Of a DNA stretch of 35,437 nt, positions 1 to 8,426 are shown piece after piece. Each line of letters begins with the position of its first letter. Position 1 is the stretch's first letter. The notes under the pieces were generated by a model. It did not search any database. It saw only the letters and a list, made by a program, of their open reading frames with translations, and was not told where the DNA came from. The translations under genes and the position numbers were made by a program. Source of the stretch: Dehalococcoidia bacterium (GTDB taxonomy: Bacteria; Chloroflexota; Dehalococcoidia; Tepidiformales; Tepidiformaceae); NCBI GenBank assembly GCA_007118095.1, contig SKSF01000194.1:1-35437 (forward strand), in the 5' to 3' direction.

Positions 1-1671
1 AGGGCCGCTCGGGCGTTCATCGCGCTCGGGATGGAGCCGGGCGAGACGGTGGCGCTCGTAGCTCCGAGCAGGCAAGAGTGGGCAATCTTTGCTGTGGGTG
101 CGATGACAGCGCGACTTGTCCCGGCCGGGGTGTTTCCCACGTTTCCGAAGAACGATATCCGCCGGATTTGCCGGGAGACTGGTGCCAGAATTGTGCTGGC
201 AGACACGGCGGAGCTCGCCGAACTGGCCTCGGGTCGCGCCGATGACGAGCGTGCACCGCGCGTGGTTTCGCTGGCGGACGATGCGCTGCCGCCCGAAGGC
301 GGTCTGACCTGGGAGCAGTTCATGGCCCAGGGCGACGAGGCGTTTGCCGGGGAGCTTGCGTGGAGGACAGAGACGCTCCAACCCGACGATGTCGCGGCCG
401 TTGCATATTCCGTGGGGACGACCGGTACGCCGCGCGGGGCGCGACTGACGCACGATAATCTCTATTTCACGGCTTCAACAGCGGCCGAACACTACGGGAT
501 GGGGCCACGCGACCGCCACCTCTCTTATCTTTCGACGGCGCTGCTGGCCGAGCAACTTTTCGCGCTGTACATGCCGGCCGTCTCGGGGCACGCGGTGTAC
601 TTTTCGCGAGGGCCGGAGCGGCTCGGGCCGGACCTTCACGACATTCATCCGACGGTCTTTCTTGGCGTGCCGCGCATCTGGGACCGTTTCCAGTCAGCCA
701 TCGAGCAACGCATGGCCTCCTCGTGGCCGCCGCAGCGGCTCCTGTTCCAGCAGGCAGTGCGGGCGGGCAAGGGGGTGCGTGAGCGACACGCGAGCGGGGA
801 TGCTTCGCCTGTGCACCTGCGCGTGCGGCACAGTGCTTCGAAGTGGCTCGTGCACCGGAAGATGCGGGCCGCGCTCGGGTTGGATGCCTCTCGAGCGTTC
901 GTCAACGTTGCAGCGCCCGCGCCGACGAGCGTGCTGGATTTCTTTGCGGGGCTGGGCATGCCGATCCTAGACATGTACGGGCAGGTGGAGGCGAGCGGGA
1001 TCACGACGCTTAACGCGCCCGGTGACAGCAAGACAGGGACATCGGGGAAACCGCTCCGGGAGACGGAGATCGCCCGGGGCGAGGGTGGCGAACTCGCCGT
1101 GCGCGGGCGGCATGTCTTTGCCGGGTTCCTTGACCAGGAAAGGGATAAGGCGCCGGTTACGCACGACGGGTGGCTGGCCACAGGCGACACGGGCACGTTC
1201 GACTATGATGGCAATTTGATCCTCGCAGGCCGGAAGCGAGAACTCATCGTGACGGCGACCGGGCACCACATTGTGCCCGAGGCTATCGAAGCGCGGATCC
1301 GGGCGCATCCGCTTGTGCTCGACGCGGTGGTCGCGGGCCACAGGCAGCGTTTTCTCGTTGCGCTGGTCACGCTTGATGATGCAGCGGCCCAGCGGTTCGC
1401 GCGGCAACGCGGTATCGACGGCGAGCCTCGCGAGTCACCAGAGATCGAGCGGACCGTCGCGGAGGCAATCGAGGCGGCAAACGCGGCGGGAGATGAGCAC
1501 GAACAGGTTGTGCGCTTTCGCATCCTGCCGCGGGCGTTGAACGTGGATGAGGGGGAGCTGACGCCCACGCTGGAAGTCCGCCGGCATGTCGTGCTGGACC
1601 GGTACGCGGCGGAGATCGCGGCGCTGTATGCCGAGAGCGGCCATCCGGTCGCGGCGGCGGGCGGCAACTAA
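1..1671 (+). CDS. Long-chain acyl-CoA synthetase-like AMP-binding protein, 5' truncated by window edge
   Basis: The family activates fatty acids with ATP to acyl-adenylate and then to acyl-CoA, feeding beta-oxidation. The frame is open from base 1 and the residues before the first ATG (position 31) already read as the family N-terminal region (ARAFIALGMEPGETVAL), so the true start lies upstream of the window. Visible core motifs are the P-loop-like YSVGTTGTPRGA near residue 126, the adenine-binding region MYGQVEASG near 315, GWLATGDTGTFDYDG near 382 and GRKRELIVTATGHHIVPE near 402. Two features are odd. The usual Thr of the YGxTE motif is Val, and the C-terminal TPTLEVRR has Glu where long-chain synthetases usually have Lys, with no Lys in the last 50 residues. 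The fold assignment is secure; full thioesterification activity is uncertain. It converges on the next gene with a 12-base gap. Confidence 0.88.
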   Translation, partial: RAARAFIALGMEPGETVALVAPSRQEWAIFAVGAMTARLVPAGVFPTFPKNDIRRICRETGARIVLADTAELAELASGRADDERAPRVVSLADDALPPEGGLTWEQFMAQGDEAFAGELAWRTETLQPDDVAAVAYSVGTTGTPRGARLTHDNLYFTASTAAEHYGMGPRDRHLSYLSTALLAEQLFALYMPAVSGHAVYFSRGPERLGPDLHDIHPTVFLGVPRIWDRFQSAIEQRMASSWPPQRLLFQQAVRAGKGVRERHASGDASPVHLRVRHSASKWLVHRKMRAALGLDASRAFVNVAAPAPTSVLDFFAGLGMPILDMYGQVEASGITTLNAPGDSKTGTSGKPLRETEIARGEGGELAVRGRHVFAGFLDQERDKAPVTHDGWLATGDTGTFDYDGNLILAGRKRELIVTATGHHIVPEAIEARIRAHPLVLDAVVAGHRQRFLVALVTLDDAAAQRFARQRGIDGEPRESPEIERTVAEAIEAANAAGDEHEQVVRFRILPRALNVDEGELTPTLEVRRHVVLDRYAAEIAALYAESGHPVAAAGGN

Positions 1672-1683
1672 GGAAGACGCGAC

Positions 1684-2505
1684 TCAGTCGCGGGCAAGGG
1701 TGCCGCCACGGACTTTGCGGTCGTCCTCGAGGAACTTGCGCGGATGCCGGCCATCCACATTCCCGACCAGGTTCCCGAAGACGCTGTAGCCGAGAAGGGC
1801 CTGTAGCCCGGGGTCGAGCTGTTTGACTATCTCTTTTGGCACGGCCAGGAAGTGATTTTCCTGGGGGCGAAGCCAGCCGGCGCAGTATTCGAGGATGACG
1901 CCGAGGCGGGGGCTATCTGTGTTGTTAGCGCCGCCTGCATGGAAGACGTCGCCGACGAAAAACATGACCGAACCGGCAGGCATGACGGCGCGGACGGTGG
2001 GCGTGGAGTCGTCCGGGGCTTCGTCGCCCCAGCGATGGGAACCAGGAACGACGATGGTGGCGCCGTTGTCCTCTGTGAAGTCGTCGAGCGCCCACATGGT
2101 GTTTACGACCAGGGGCGGATGTGGCCTCGGGAGGGGATAGACGCCATCGTCACGGTGGAGGTTCTGAGCAGACTCGCCGGGGCCGATGTTGATGCCGACG
2201 GGTGCGCTGAGGAGAAAACCGGGACCGACGACGCGTCCGAGCACTTCGCTGACGAGTGGGTCGGTCGCCTGCGCGTCGAAGACGCGGGTGCGGGCAAAGA
2301 GCGCGTAGATGCGCTGCGTGCTGAAGCCTTCGAAGTCGTTGCGACCGGTGGGTGTGGACCGGAGCACTTGCTGGAGGTCGTCCTTCTTCGCGGCGACGTC
2401 GGCAGAGTCGAGGTAGCGTTCGACGATGGCGAATCCGTCGCGGTCGAGTGTGGTAAGCACATCTTCGGCAGATGTGTCGCGTGGCAAGGTGGTCACAGCA
2501 GTCAT
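1684..2505 (-). CDS. Phytanoyl-CoA dioxygenase (PhyH) family Fe(II)/2-oxoglutarate oxygenase
   Basis: A 273-residue protein of the PhyH family, which uses Fe(II), oxygen and 2-oxoglutarate to hydroxylate lipid-like or small-molecule substrates. The iron triad is visible as H117 and D119 in LHRDDG and H189 in DVFHAGG. R200 in SPRLG is the likely 2-oxoglutarate salt-bridge residue. The open frame extends 43 codons further upstream, but the ATG at 2505 has an excellent ribosome binding site (AAAGGAGG, about 7 bases away) and begins MTAVTTLPRD, so I place the start there. The substrate cannot be read from the sequence. Position beside an acyl-CoA synthetase gene is compatible with branched-chain or modified lipid metabolism, but the two genes are convergent rather than in one operon. 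Confidence 0.88.
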   Translation of the reverse strand: MTAVTTLPRDTSAEDVLTTLDRDGFAIVERYLDSADVAAKKDDLQQVLRSTPTGRNDFEGFSTQRIYALFARTRVFDAQATDPLVSEVLGRVVGPGFLLSAPVGINIGPGESAQNLHRDDGVYPLPRPHPPLVVNTMWALDDFTEDNGATIVVPGSHRWGDEAPDDSTPTVRAVMPAGSVMFFVGDVFHAGGANNTDSPRLGVILEYCAGWLRPQENHFLAVPKEIVKQLDPGLQALLGYSVFGNLVGNVDGRHPRKFLEDDRKVRGGTLARD

Positions 2506-2648
2506 TTCTGGCCTCCTTTCAGCGTGACCGAGTGTACTCCCGCGGGCGCAGTGCTGTAACGAGATCGTGAGCGCAAAGGGTGACGCGGGGTCGCCACAGG
2601 ATGGCGAGTCGGGGTTACACTGCACACCGTCCACGAGGAGGGATTGAT

Positions 2649-2915
2649 GTGGGTCTCCTTGCCTGGCTTCTGCTTGGCCTGATCGCCGGTGTGCTTGCGC
2701 AGCTCATTGTACCGGGGCCTGATCGCGGTGGCTGCGGTGGCATCATCGTCACCATTGTGGTGGGGCTGGCGGGGGCCGCGGTGGGCGGCTTCATCGGCGT
2801 GCAAGTGGGGTGGGGGACTGTGGATTCGTTTGATCTCCGCAGCATCGGGCTCGCGGTGCTGGGGGCGATCCTGGTGTTGCTGGCATTGCAGGCATTGCGG
2901 AGCGGGGCGCGGTAG
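2649..2915 (+). CDS. GlsB/YeaQ/YmgE-type small membrane stress protein
   Basis: An 88-residue, very hydrophobic, glycine-rich protein with three predicted membrane helices (roughly residues 3-20, 28-50 and 62-82). The opening GLLAWLLLGLIAGVLAQLI followed by a VPGPDRGG turn is characteristic of the GlsB/YeaQ/YmgE, or transglycosylase-associated, family. Members are small stress-linked inner membrane proteins of unclear biochemical role. The longer frame begins at 2580, but GTG at 2649 is preceded by GAGGAGGG with 6 bases of spacing and puts the first helix at the N-terminus, as in the family. A strong hairpin at 2924-2951 follows the stop. Confidence 0.82.
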   Translation: MGLLAWLLLGLIAGVLAQLIVPGPDRGGCGGIIVTIVVGLAGAAVGGFIGVQVGWGTVDSFDLRSIGLAVLGAILVLLALQALRSGAR

Positions 2916-2923
2916 GGATGCGA

Positions 2924-2951
2924 AAGGGGCCAGCACGGATGCTGGCCCCTT
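2924..2951. terminator. Bidirectional hairpin terminator between the GlsB-like gene and gyrA
   Basis: A perfect 12-bp stem (AAGGGGCCAGCA with TGCTGGCCCCTT) encloses the loop CGGA and is followed on the plus strand by CGCTTT. It lies 8 bases past the stop of the plus-strand gene and 27 bases past the stop of minus-strand gyrA, so it can serve both convergent transcripts. Confidence 0.75.
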
Positions 2952-2978
2952 CGCTTTGATGGAGGACTGAGGCCGGGG

Positions 2979-5600
2979 TTATTCGGCCGGGCTTGCGCCG
3001 TTTTCGTCGGCGCTGGCGCCGTTGGGGCTCGGTTCGGCGGGCGTCGCCTGTGTGCTGCCGCGCACCCGTGGCGCCTGGCCGGCGGCATTGGAGAGCGTGA
3101 TTGCGGCAACGCAGGAGACTTCGTCGCCTTCGCCGACGTTCATGACGATGACGCCCTGCGTGTTGCGGCCAAGGAGACTGATCTTGTCGACGGTGGTGCG
3201 GAGGACGATGCCATCGCGCGAGATGAGCATGAGCTCCTGGTCGGGCTGGATGATGCGGCAGGAGGCGACCTCGCCGGTGCGGTCGGTGATGTTGACGGTC
3301 TTGACGCCCTGGCCGCCGCGGCCCTGAGGTGGATACTCGTCAACGCGGGTCCGCTTGCCCATGCCGCGCTGCGTAATGACGAGCAGTTCTTCGCCGTCGT
3401 CAATGGTCTCGACGCCGACGACATGGGCGTGAGACGGCAGTTTGAGGCCGCGAACACCACCGCTGATGCGGCTCGCTTCGCGGAGGTCGCCTATCTCGAA
3501 GCGGATAGCCTGGCCGTGGGACGAAACCAGCATGATGTGGCTTTCGTTCGTTGCAAGGCGTGCGGCGACCAGGGTGTCGCCGTCGTCGAGGCGCATGGCG
3601 ATCTTGCCGTTGCGGCGGACCTCTTCGAACTGGTCGAGCGGGGTCTTCTTCACCAGGCCCTTGCTGGTGGCAAGGACGAGGAAGTCGCGAGAGTAGTCGC
3701 GCACGGCGATGATGTTCGTGACACGGTCACTGTTCTCTATTTCGATGAGGTTGGTGATGTAGGTACCGCGCGCGGCGCGCTTGGAGTCGGGGATGTCGTA
3801 GGCGTGGAGGTGGTAGACGCGCCCCGATTCGGTGAAGAAGAGCAGGTTGTCGTGCGTATCGCAGACGACCAGGCGCATGACGGCGTCTTCTTCCTTGACG
3901 GACAGACCCTTCTTGCCGACGCCGCCCTTGCGCTGCACGCGGAACTCTTCGAGCGCGGTGCGCTTGAGGTACCCCTGCTTGCTGATGGTGATGACGCTCT
4001 CCTGGTGGGGGACGAGGTCTTCTTCACGGATGTCGGTGGGGTCTGCCTCGATGATCTCGGTGCGGCGGTTGTCGCCGTACTTCTTCTTCAGATCCTTGAT
4101 GTCGTCGCGGATGAGGAAGTCGATCTTCCGGGGGTTCGCGAGGAGGTCCTCGAGGTAGGCGATGCGCTCGATGAGCTCCTGGTACTCCTCCTGGAGGGCC
4201 TGGCGTTCGAGGGCGGCCAGGCGGCGAAGCTGCATATCGAGAATGGCGCGGGCCTGCGCCTCGCTGAAGTCGAACGGGTTTTCGGTACCTTGCGGGAGCG
4301 CCTGGTTGCGGTCGGCGAGCAGTGAAACGACCGCGTCGGGGAGCTCGAGCTGGCCCTGGAGCAGCTCGAGCGCGTTGTTGGCGGAGTCGGCGCCCCGGAT
4401 GGTGGCGATGACCCAGTCGAGCACATCGATGGCCTTGATGAGGCCGGCGAGGATGTGTTCGCGCTCGCGTGCTTTTTCGAGCTGGTACTCGGTGCGGCGC
4501 GTTATGACGTTCTGGCGATGTTCGATGAAGTGCTGGAGTGCGCGCTTGAGGCCAAGGCGGCGGGGCTGGCCTTCGACGATGGCCATCATGTTGACGGCGA
4601 AGGAGGAGCGCATCGCGGTGTGCTTGTAGAGCTGGTTGCGGATCTGGTTGGCCTGGCCGTCGCGCTTGAGCTCGATGACGATGCGCATGCCATTGCGGTC
4701 GCTCTCGTCCCGGAGGTCGGAAATGCCTTCGATTTTCCGGTCGCGGACGAGGTCGGCCATTTTCTCGATGAGGTTGGCCTTGTTGACCTGGTAGGGGAGC
4801 TCGGTGACAACGATGCGGCTCTGGCCTGCGCGCGCGGACTCTTCAATGACGGTGCGCGCGTGCATGACGATGCGGCCGCGCCCTTCGCCATAGGCGAGGC
4901 GGAGCTGTTCCTTTTCCTTGCCAACGAGGGCGACGCCGGCGGTGGGGAAGTCGGGCCCGTGAACAACAGTGAGGAGGTCGTCGAGCGTCGCGCCGGGGTT
5001 GTCGATGAGCATGGTGACGGCGTCCGCGATCTCACCGAAGTTGTGCGGCGGGATGTTGGTCGCCATGCCAACGGCGATGCCGGAGGAGCCGTTGAGCAGC
5101 AGGTTCGGGACCCGGCCGGGAAGAACCTCGGGCTCGTTGTGGCTGCCGTCGTAGTTGACGCGGAAGTCGACCGTGTTCTGGTCGATATCGGCGACGAGCT
5201 CTTCTGCAATCCCGGTCATGCGGGCTTCGGTGTAGCGCTGGGCAGCCGGGGGGTCGCCGTCGACGCTGCCGAAGTTGCCCTGGCCATCGACGAGCGGGTA
5301 GCGCATGGAGAAGTCCTGGGCCATGCGGACCATCGCTTCGTAGACGGGGGCGTCGCCGTGGGGGTGGTAGCGGCCCATGACGTCGCCGACGATGCGGGCG
5401 GACTTTCGGTAGGGGGCGGCGGCGCGTGCGCCGCCATCGAACATGCCCCAGACGATGCGGCGCTGGACAGGTTTGAGGCCGTCGCGGACATCGGGGAGTG
5501 CGCGCGAGACGATGACGCTCATGGCGTAATCGAGATAGCTTTCGCGCATCTCCGATTCGAGACCGACCGTCCGGGAGATCGGTTCGGATTCCTGGGTCAT
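2979..5600 (-). CDS. gyrA: DNA gyrase subunit A
   Basis: GyrA is the DNA breakage-reunion subunit of gyrase; with GyrB it introduces negative supercoils using ATP. This 873-residue protein is full length. The N-terminal winged-helix/tower domain contains the active-site Tyr in [10 protein letters not shown] (Y123). The quinolone-resistance region reads [18 protein letters not shown], with Ala at the E. coli Ser83 position and Glu at the Asp87 position. [10 protein letters not shown] marks the GyrA-box, which distinguishes it from ParC, and is followed by the C-terminal beta-pinwheel repeats. The acidic, Ala/Pro-rich tail is low complexity. I chose ATG 5600 because GGAG lies 7 bases upstream; an in-frame GTG at 5606 is too close to that site. 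A TAAAAT -10 element lies upstream, and gyrB is not in the window. Confidence 0.97.
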   Translation of the reverse strand: MTQESEPISRTVGLESEMRESYLDYAMSVIVSRALPDVRDGLKPVQRRIVWGMFDGGARAAAPYRKSARIVGDVMGRYHPHGDAPVYEAMVRMAQDFSMRYPLVDGQGNFGSVDGDPPAAQRYTEARMTGIAEELVADIDQNTVDFRVNYDGSHNEPEVLPGRVPNLLLNGSSGIAVGMATNIPPHNFGEIADAVTMLIDNPGATLDDLLTVVHGPDFPTAGVALVGKEKEQLRLAYGEGRGRIVMHARTVIEESARAGQSRIVVTELPYQVNKANLIEKMADLVRDRKIEGISDLRDESDRNGMRIVIELKRDGQANQIRNQLYKHTAMRSSFAVNMMAIVEGQPRRLGLKRALQHFIEHRQNVITRRTEYQLEKAREREHILAGLIKAIDVLDWVIATIRGADSANNALELLQGQLELPDAVVSLLADRNQALPQGTENPFDFSEAQARAILDMQLRRLAALERQALQEEYQELIERIAYLEDLLANPRKIDFLIRDDIKDLKKKYGDNRRTEIIEADPTDIREEDLVPHQESVITISKQGYLKRTALEEFRVQRKGGVGKKGLSVKEEDAVMRLVVCDTHDNLLFFTESGRVYHLHAYDIPDSKRAARGTYITNLIEIENSDRVTNIIAVRDYSRDFLVLATSKGLVKKTPLDQFEEVRRNGKIAMRLDDGDTLVAARLATNESHIMLVSSHGQAIRFEIGDLREASRISGGVRGLKLPSHAHVVGVETIDDGEELLVITQRGMGKRTRVDEYPPQGRGGQGVKTVNITDRTGEVASCRIIQPDQELMLISRDGIVLRTTVDKISLLGRNTQGVIVMNVGEGDEVSCVAAITLSNAAGQAPRVRGSTQATPAEPSPNGASADENGASPAE

Positions 5601-5638
5601 GGGCACACTCCGGGCTGGGCAGGGAAACTGTTCACTCT

Positions 5639-5644
5639 ATTTTA
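5639..5644 (-). promoter_or_regulatory. Candidate -10 element of the gyrA promoter
   Basis: On the minus strand the sequence reads TAAAAT about 39 bases before the gyrA ATG, in an otherwise GC-rich region. No convincing -35 hexamer lies at 16-18 bases; a TTCACA is 22 bases upstream, which is too far. The -10 assignment rests on composition and position only. Confidence 0.45.
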
Positions 5645-5789
5645 CCATTGGTGGGCGTGGAGTGCCTGTGAACGAGTGACCGGCCACACGCTCAGCACCT
5701 GCTCGTGAAGCAATTGGCAGGAGAGGCTGCTCCTGACTTCTGCGATAGCGGCAGGCTGTGGCGTCTGGGGTGCGGCGTGCGATGATGCG

Positions 5790-6236
5790 GTGATGCGGGG
5801 CGTCTTTGTCACGAACGTGGGGAGCTTCCGGCGGCCTTCGCGGAAGGAGCAGATCGCGGCGTTCATCATCCGCTGGCTGATCACCGCGGTGTCGGTGTGG
5901 GTCGCGGCGGCGATCGTTGGCGGGATTCACCTGGAAGGGTGGGAGTCGACCATGCTGGTGGCGCTCATCCTGGGGGCGCTGAACGCGATCCTGCGGCCGC
6001 TGCTGGTGCTGGGGGCGTTGCCGGCGATCATCATGACGCTGGGACTGGGGCTCATCCTGATCAACACAGCGCTGCTGGCGCTGACGGCATGGATTGCCGG
6101 GCAATTCGACCGCATCGTGTTCGACATCGACGGGTTCTGGAGTGCGCTGTTCGGGGCGATCTTGATCAGCCTGGTGGGCTTTGTGATCACGCGGTTCATC
6201 CGGCCGGAGCGCCTGGCGCGGGAAATGGTGAGGTGA
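5790..6236 (+). CDS. PF04020-type (phage holin family IV-like) membrane protein
   Basis: A 148-residue integral membrane protein. After a basic N-terminus (RRPSRKEQ) four hydrophobic segments follow at about residues 22-45, 53-77, 79-104 and 116-138. The sequence IRWLITAVSVWVAAAIVGG, a short loop, then LGALNAILRPLLVLGALP matches the mycobacterial four-TM/phage-holin superfamily IV pattern (PF04020), in which NAxLRPll is the hallmark. Despite the family name, such chromosomal genes are usually not phage genes and their function is unknown. The start is GTG 5790 or ATG 5793; no good ribosome binding site precedes either. It is divergent from gyrA and convergent with the crotonase gene. Confidence 0.8.
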   Translation: MMRGVFVTNVGSFRRPSRKEQIAAFIIRWLITAVSVWVAAAIVGGIHLEGWESTMLVALILGALNAILRPLLVLGALPAIIMTLGLGLILINTALLALTAWIAGQFDRIVFDIDGFWSALFGAILISLVGFVITRFIRPERLAREMVR

Positions 6237-6238
6237 AC

Positions 6239-6270
6239 CCTCCCTCTCCCTTCGGGAAGGGAGAGGGAGG
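6239..6270. terminator. Perfect 14-bp hairpin between convergent genes
   Basis: The left arm CCTCCCTCTCCCTT pairs without mismatch with AAGGGAGAGGGAGG around the loop CGGG. It starts 3 bases after the stop of the PF04020-type gene and ends 16 bases before the stop of the minus-strand crotonase gene. There is no U-tract, but its position suggests a shared terminator or 3'-end stabiliser. Confidence 0.65.
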
Positions 6271-6285
6271 TAGGGTAGTGGGACG

Positions 6286-7221
6286 TTAGTTGCCGTATCC
6301 GGAGCGGGCGTCTTGCTGGCCGTCGCCGCGGGCGAGTTCTCGTTCCTGGGGGGCGGTTTCGTAGCGGCCGCGGAAGTCGCGGAAGGGCCCGTCGCGCCAT
6401 TCGAGTGCGGCTTTGAGCCCACCTTCGCGGACGCGCTTGCCCCATTCGCCTGCGGCGGGGCGATAAGCGCTGAGGGCCTGGATCTCGGTCCCGGACCAGA
6501 GGCCGGTGCGGATGCCCATGACTTCGTACTGGCGGTTGACTGACCGCTTCGAGTACATGAGCTGGTCGTTGTCGATATGGGCCATGCGGGTGGCGAACTT
6601 CTGGACGAAGGCGTCGAGCTGGTCGCCGGGGACGGCGTAGTTTGCCCAGCCGAGGCGTTCCATGTCCTCGCCGCTGTGGCTGTCGCCGACATACGCGAAT
6701 TCGCGGGCTTTGCTCATCGGCAAGTGCCAGGGCGCCCACATCATGTCCATGCTGGTCATGGCGCGAACGGGTGGATATCCGATCTGCGCATCTTCGGCGA
6801 CGATGCGGAAGTCGCAGATGGAGGCGAGCTCGGTGCCGCCAGCGAGGCAGTAGCCGTGGACCTGAGCGATGACGGGCTTGGAGAGCTCCCAGATGGTCCA
6901 GTTGGTGGCGACGACGTGGCGCGACCACTCCTGCGGGCCAGGGTGGGTTGAGCCCGTATCGGGGAGCTTCGAACGGGGATGGACGTAGGGGCTGTCGTCG
7001 CCCGCGGCGCGAGAGGGGGTGAGGTCATAGCCAGCGGAGAAGGCGCGGCCGGCCGCCTTGAGGATGATGACGCCGATCTCCGGGTCGGCTTCAGCTTCCT
7101 TCATGGCATGCATGACTTCACCGCGGAGGTTGTTGGAGAGGGCGTTGAGCTTTTCGGGGCGGTTGAGGGTGACGAAGGCGAGACGGCCTTCGGTTTCGTA
7201 GGTGATGTCCTCGTAGGACAT
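6286..7221 (-). CDS. Enoyl-CoA hydratase/isomerase (crotonase) family protein
   Basis: A 311-residue crotonase-fold protein. Crotonases bind acyl-CoA and stabilise a thioester enolate. Oxyanion-hole elements are visible in AGRAFSAGYDL and in GYCLAGGTELASICDFRI, and the first catalytic Glu (Glu144 of rat hydratase) is retained in GGTEL. The second catalytic Glu position is altered: AQIGYPPVRAM replaces the usual GQPE, so simple hydratase chemistry is doubtful. An insertion of about 30 residues after the first oxyanion motif (PSRAAGDDSPYVHPRSKLPD) and a long C-terminal extension make it longer than the usual 260 residues. ATG 7221 has GGAGG 8 bases upstream and gives the family start MSYEDITYE. 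It could be a hydratase, isomerase, hydrolase or decarboxylase. No beta-oxidation partner lies in the same operon. Confidence 0.87.
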   Translation of the reverse strand: MSYEDITYETEGRLAFVTLNRPEKLNALSNNLRGEVMHAMKEAEADPEIGVIILKAAGRAFSAGYDLTPSRAAGDDSPYVHPRSKLPDTGSTHPGPQEWSRHVVATNWTIWELSKPVIAQVHGYCLAGGTELASICDFRIVAEDAQIGYPPVRAMTSMDMMWAPWHLPMSKAREFAYVGDSHSGEDMERLGWANYAVPGDQLDAFVQKFATRMAHIDNDQLMYSKRSVNRQYEVMGIRTGLWSGTEIQALSAYRPAAGEWGKRVREGGLKAALEWRDGPFRDFRGRYETAPQERELARGDGQQDARSGYGN

Positions 7222-7343
7222 GGTGGCGACCTCCATGACTGAACAGGGTGTCCGGATGCTGGCGCGGCCGGGTGAAGGCGTCAAGTCCGCGTTGAGTGCC
7301 CCGGAGCTTTTCGTAGCCGGGATGGAACTTCACGGGGGGCGGG

Positions 7344-7372
7344 GTACGTCTTGTAGGGTGAACATGACGTAC
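7344..7372. promoter_or_regulatory. 7-bp inverted repeat upstream of the RDD gene, possible operator
   Basis: GTACGTC (7344-7350) and GACGTAC (7366-7372) are perfect reverse complements separated by 15 bases, lying 17 bases before the RDD-protein ATG. The spacer contains TAGGGT, which could be a weak -10. It may be an operator for a dimeric regulator or an mRNA leader hairpin. The assignment is by pattern only. Confidence 0.3.
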
Positions 7373-7388
7373 AGGGAGGGATTCGCAT

Positions 7389-7880
7389 ATGACGCAGCAG
7401 CCGGACTGGGGTGCACCCGCACATATGCAAGAGCCTGCCGCCCCCGGCGCGCCGAAGCCGGAGGAGGCGGAAGTCATCGGCAACCGGATTCTTGGCGCGA
7501 TCATCGACCTGGTGGCCGGGAACGTCGTGGGGTTCTTCGTGGCGCTGGCTGTCGGGCTCCTCGCGGTGTTCGTTACGGGTAGCTTCGCCGCCGGCAGCAT
7601 GGCACTCGTCTACCTGGTGGGCGGGCTTGCCGTGCTGGGGTATTTCGTGGTGATGGAGGCTACGCAGGGGCAGACGATCGGGAAGATGATGATGGGCGTG
7701 CGCGTCGTACGCGCGGATGACGGTGAACAGATTACCTGGGGCCAGGCCATCGGGCGGAACGTCCTGCGGTTCGTCGACGGGATCATGCTTTACCTGGTGG
7801 GCTTCATGGTGGCGATGTCGAACCCGATGCGGCAGCGCGTGGGCGACATGGCAGCGGGCACGGTGGTCATCGAGGAATAG
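7389..7880 (+). CDS. RDD family integral membrane protein
   Basis: A 163-residue protein with an N-terminal Pro/Ala-rich cytosolic segment (about 30 residues) followed by three or four membrane segments. The RDD pattern is visible as NRILGAIIDLV near residue 32 (Arg and Asp in the first helix), GQTIGKMMMGVRVVRADDG near 97 and RNVLRFVDG near 126. Family members are small membrane proteins, some proposed to be ion or solute transporters; the role here is unknown. ATG 7389 has AGGGAGG about 9 bases upstream. A hairpin and a second small membrane gene follow on the same strand, suggesting a two-gene unit. Confidence 0.87.
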   Translation: MTQQPDWGAPAHMQEPAAPGAPKPEEAEVIGNRILGAIIDLVAGNVVGFFVALAVGLLAVFVTGSFAAGSMALVYLVGGLAVLGYFVVMEATQGQTIGKMMMGVRVVRADDGEQITWGQAIGRNVLRFVDGIMLYLVGFMVAMSNPMRQRVGDMAAGTVVIEE

Positions 7881-7923
7881 GCGCGAGCCTGGCCGGAAAC
7901 GACAACTCGTGACGCGACCCGGT

Positions 7924-7961
7924 GGGATGCTGCCGCCACATTTAGCTGGAGGCAGCATCCC
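7924..7961 (+). promoter_or_regulatory. RNA hairpin overlapping the ribosome binding site of the next gene
   Basis: GGGATGCTGCC (7924-7934) and GGCAGCATCCC (7951-7961) form a perfect 11-bp stem around a 16-base loop. The last stem base is two bases before the ATG at 7963. The ribosome binding site GGAGG (7948-7952) straddles the 3' edge of the loop and the stem. It could control translation of the small membrane gene, act as a processing site, or terminate the RDD transcript. The lack of a U-tract argues against a simple terminator. Confidence 0.5.
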
Positions 7962-7962
7962 G

Positions 7963-8229
7963 ATGGAAGCAGTTGACGTCCGTCTTGTTTTCACATTCGA
8001 CGAGGTGATGGCGCTGGCAGTGGTCAGCGCGCCGCTCTGGGGCATCCTGTGCGCCCTTATTGCGCAGGCACGCTCGGCAAACGTCGCGGCGTGGGCGATC
8101 GCGGGCATGTTCTTTGGTCCGCTGGCCGCGATCCTGGCGGCGGTATGGAACGGCCCGCCATCGATGCAGGAGCAGCCGGCCGAAGGGCAACAGCGGGGGG
8201 AGTCGAAAGACCCGTTCCGGCGCGAGTGA
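7963..8229 (+). CDS. Small two-helix membrane protein, unknown function
   Basis: An 88-residue protein beginning MEAVDVRLVFTFDEVMAL. One hydrophobic segment covers about residues 14-29. A short basic loop (QARSANVA) precedes a second segment, AAWAIAGMFFGPLAAILAAVW, with the FFGPLA pattern common in small bacterial membrane proteins of unknown function. The last 25 residues are polar. The same frame is open from 7717, overlapping the RDD gene, but the ATG at 7963 has GGAGG 10 bases upstream and begins the hydrophobic part, so I place the start there. The site is covered by the hairpin at 7924-7961. Likely co-transcribed with the RDD gene. Confidence 0.68.
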   Translation: MEAVDVRLVFTFDEVMALAVVSAPLWGILCALIAQARSANVAAWAIAGMFFGPLAAILAAVWNGPPSMQEQPAEGQQRGESKDPFRRE

Positions 8230-8243
8230 TCACAGGACTGTGA
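8230..8243. repeat. Short palindrome TCACAG-GA-CTGTGA
   Basis: Six-base arms with a two-base centre immediately follow the stop of the small membrane gene. The centre is too tight for a good RNA hairpin, so a protein-binding dyad is possible. No further support. Confidence 0.3.
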
Positions 8244-8371
8244 CCGGGCTCGCGGTACGGCGGCGGATTGCGGATTATGGTGGCGGGACTGGGGGCCAAG
8301 CCCGACCTGTCCGCATGTATCGCGTCAGCAGCACCTTGACGACCCCCGGTGGAACCTTCTTGCAGGTGTTA

Positions 8372-8385
8372 CTGTCCTCGGACAG
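8372..8385. repeat. Short palindrome CTGTCC-TC-GGACAG upstream of the deacetylase gene
   Basis: Six-base perfect arms lie 41 bases before the deacetylase ATG, inside the 197-base intergenic region. This is a possible operator; the rest of the region shows no clear promoter. Confidence 0.3.
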
Positions 8386-8426
8386 GGGAAGTACCGACAG
8401 GGAGGTTTCGCGGGAGCGAACAGGTG

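Noticed and set aside
4455-5708. Long plus-strand open frame opposite gyrA
   Set aside because: It is a GC-driven antisense shadow of gyrA, with Asp/Val/Gly-rich non-domain sequence and no ribosome binding site.
5790-6236. Prophage signal from the holin-like protein
   Set aside because: The family name is historical; no phage genes, attachment sites or lysin lie nearby.
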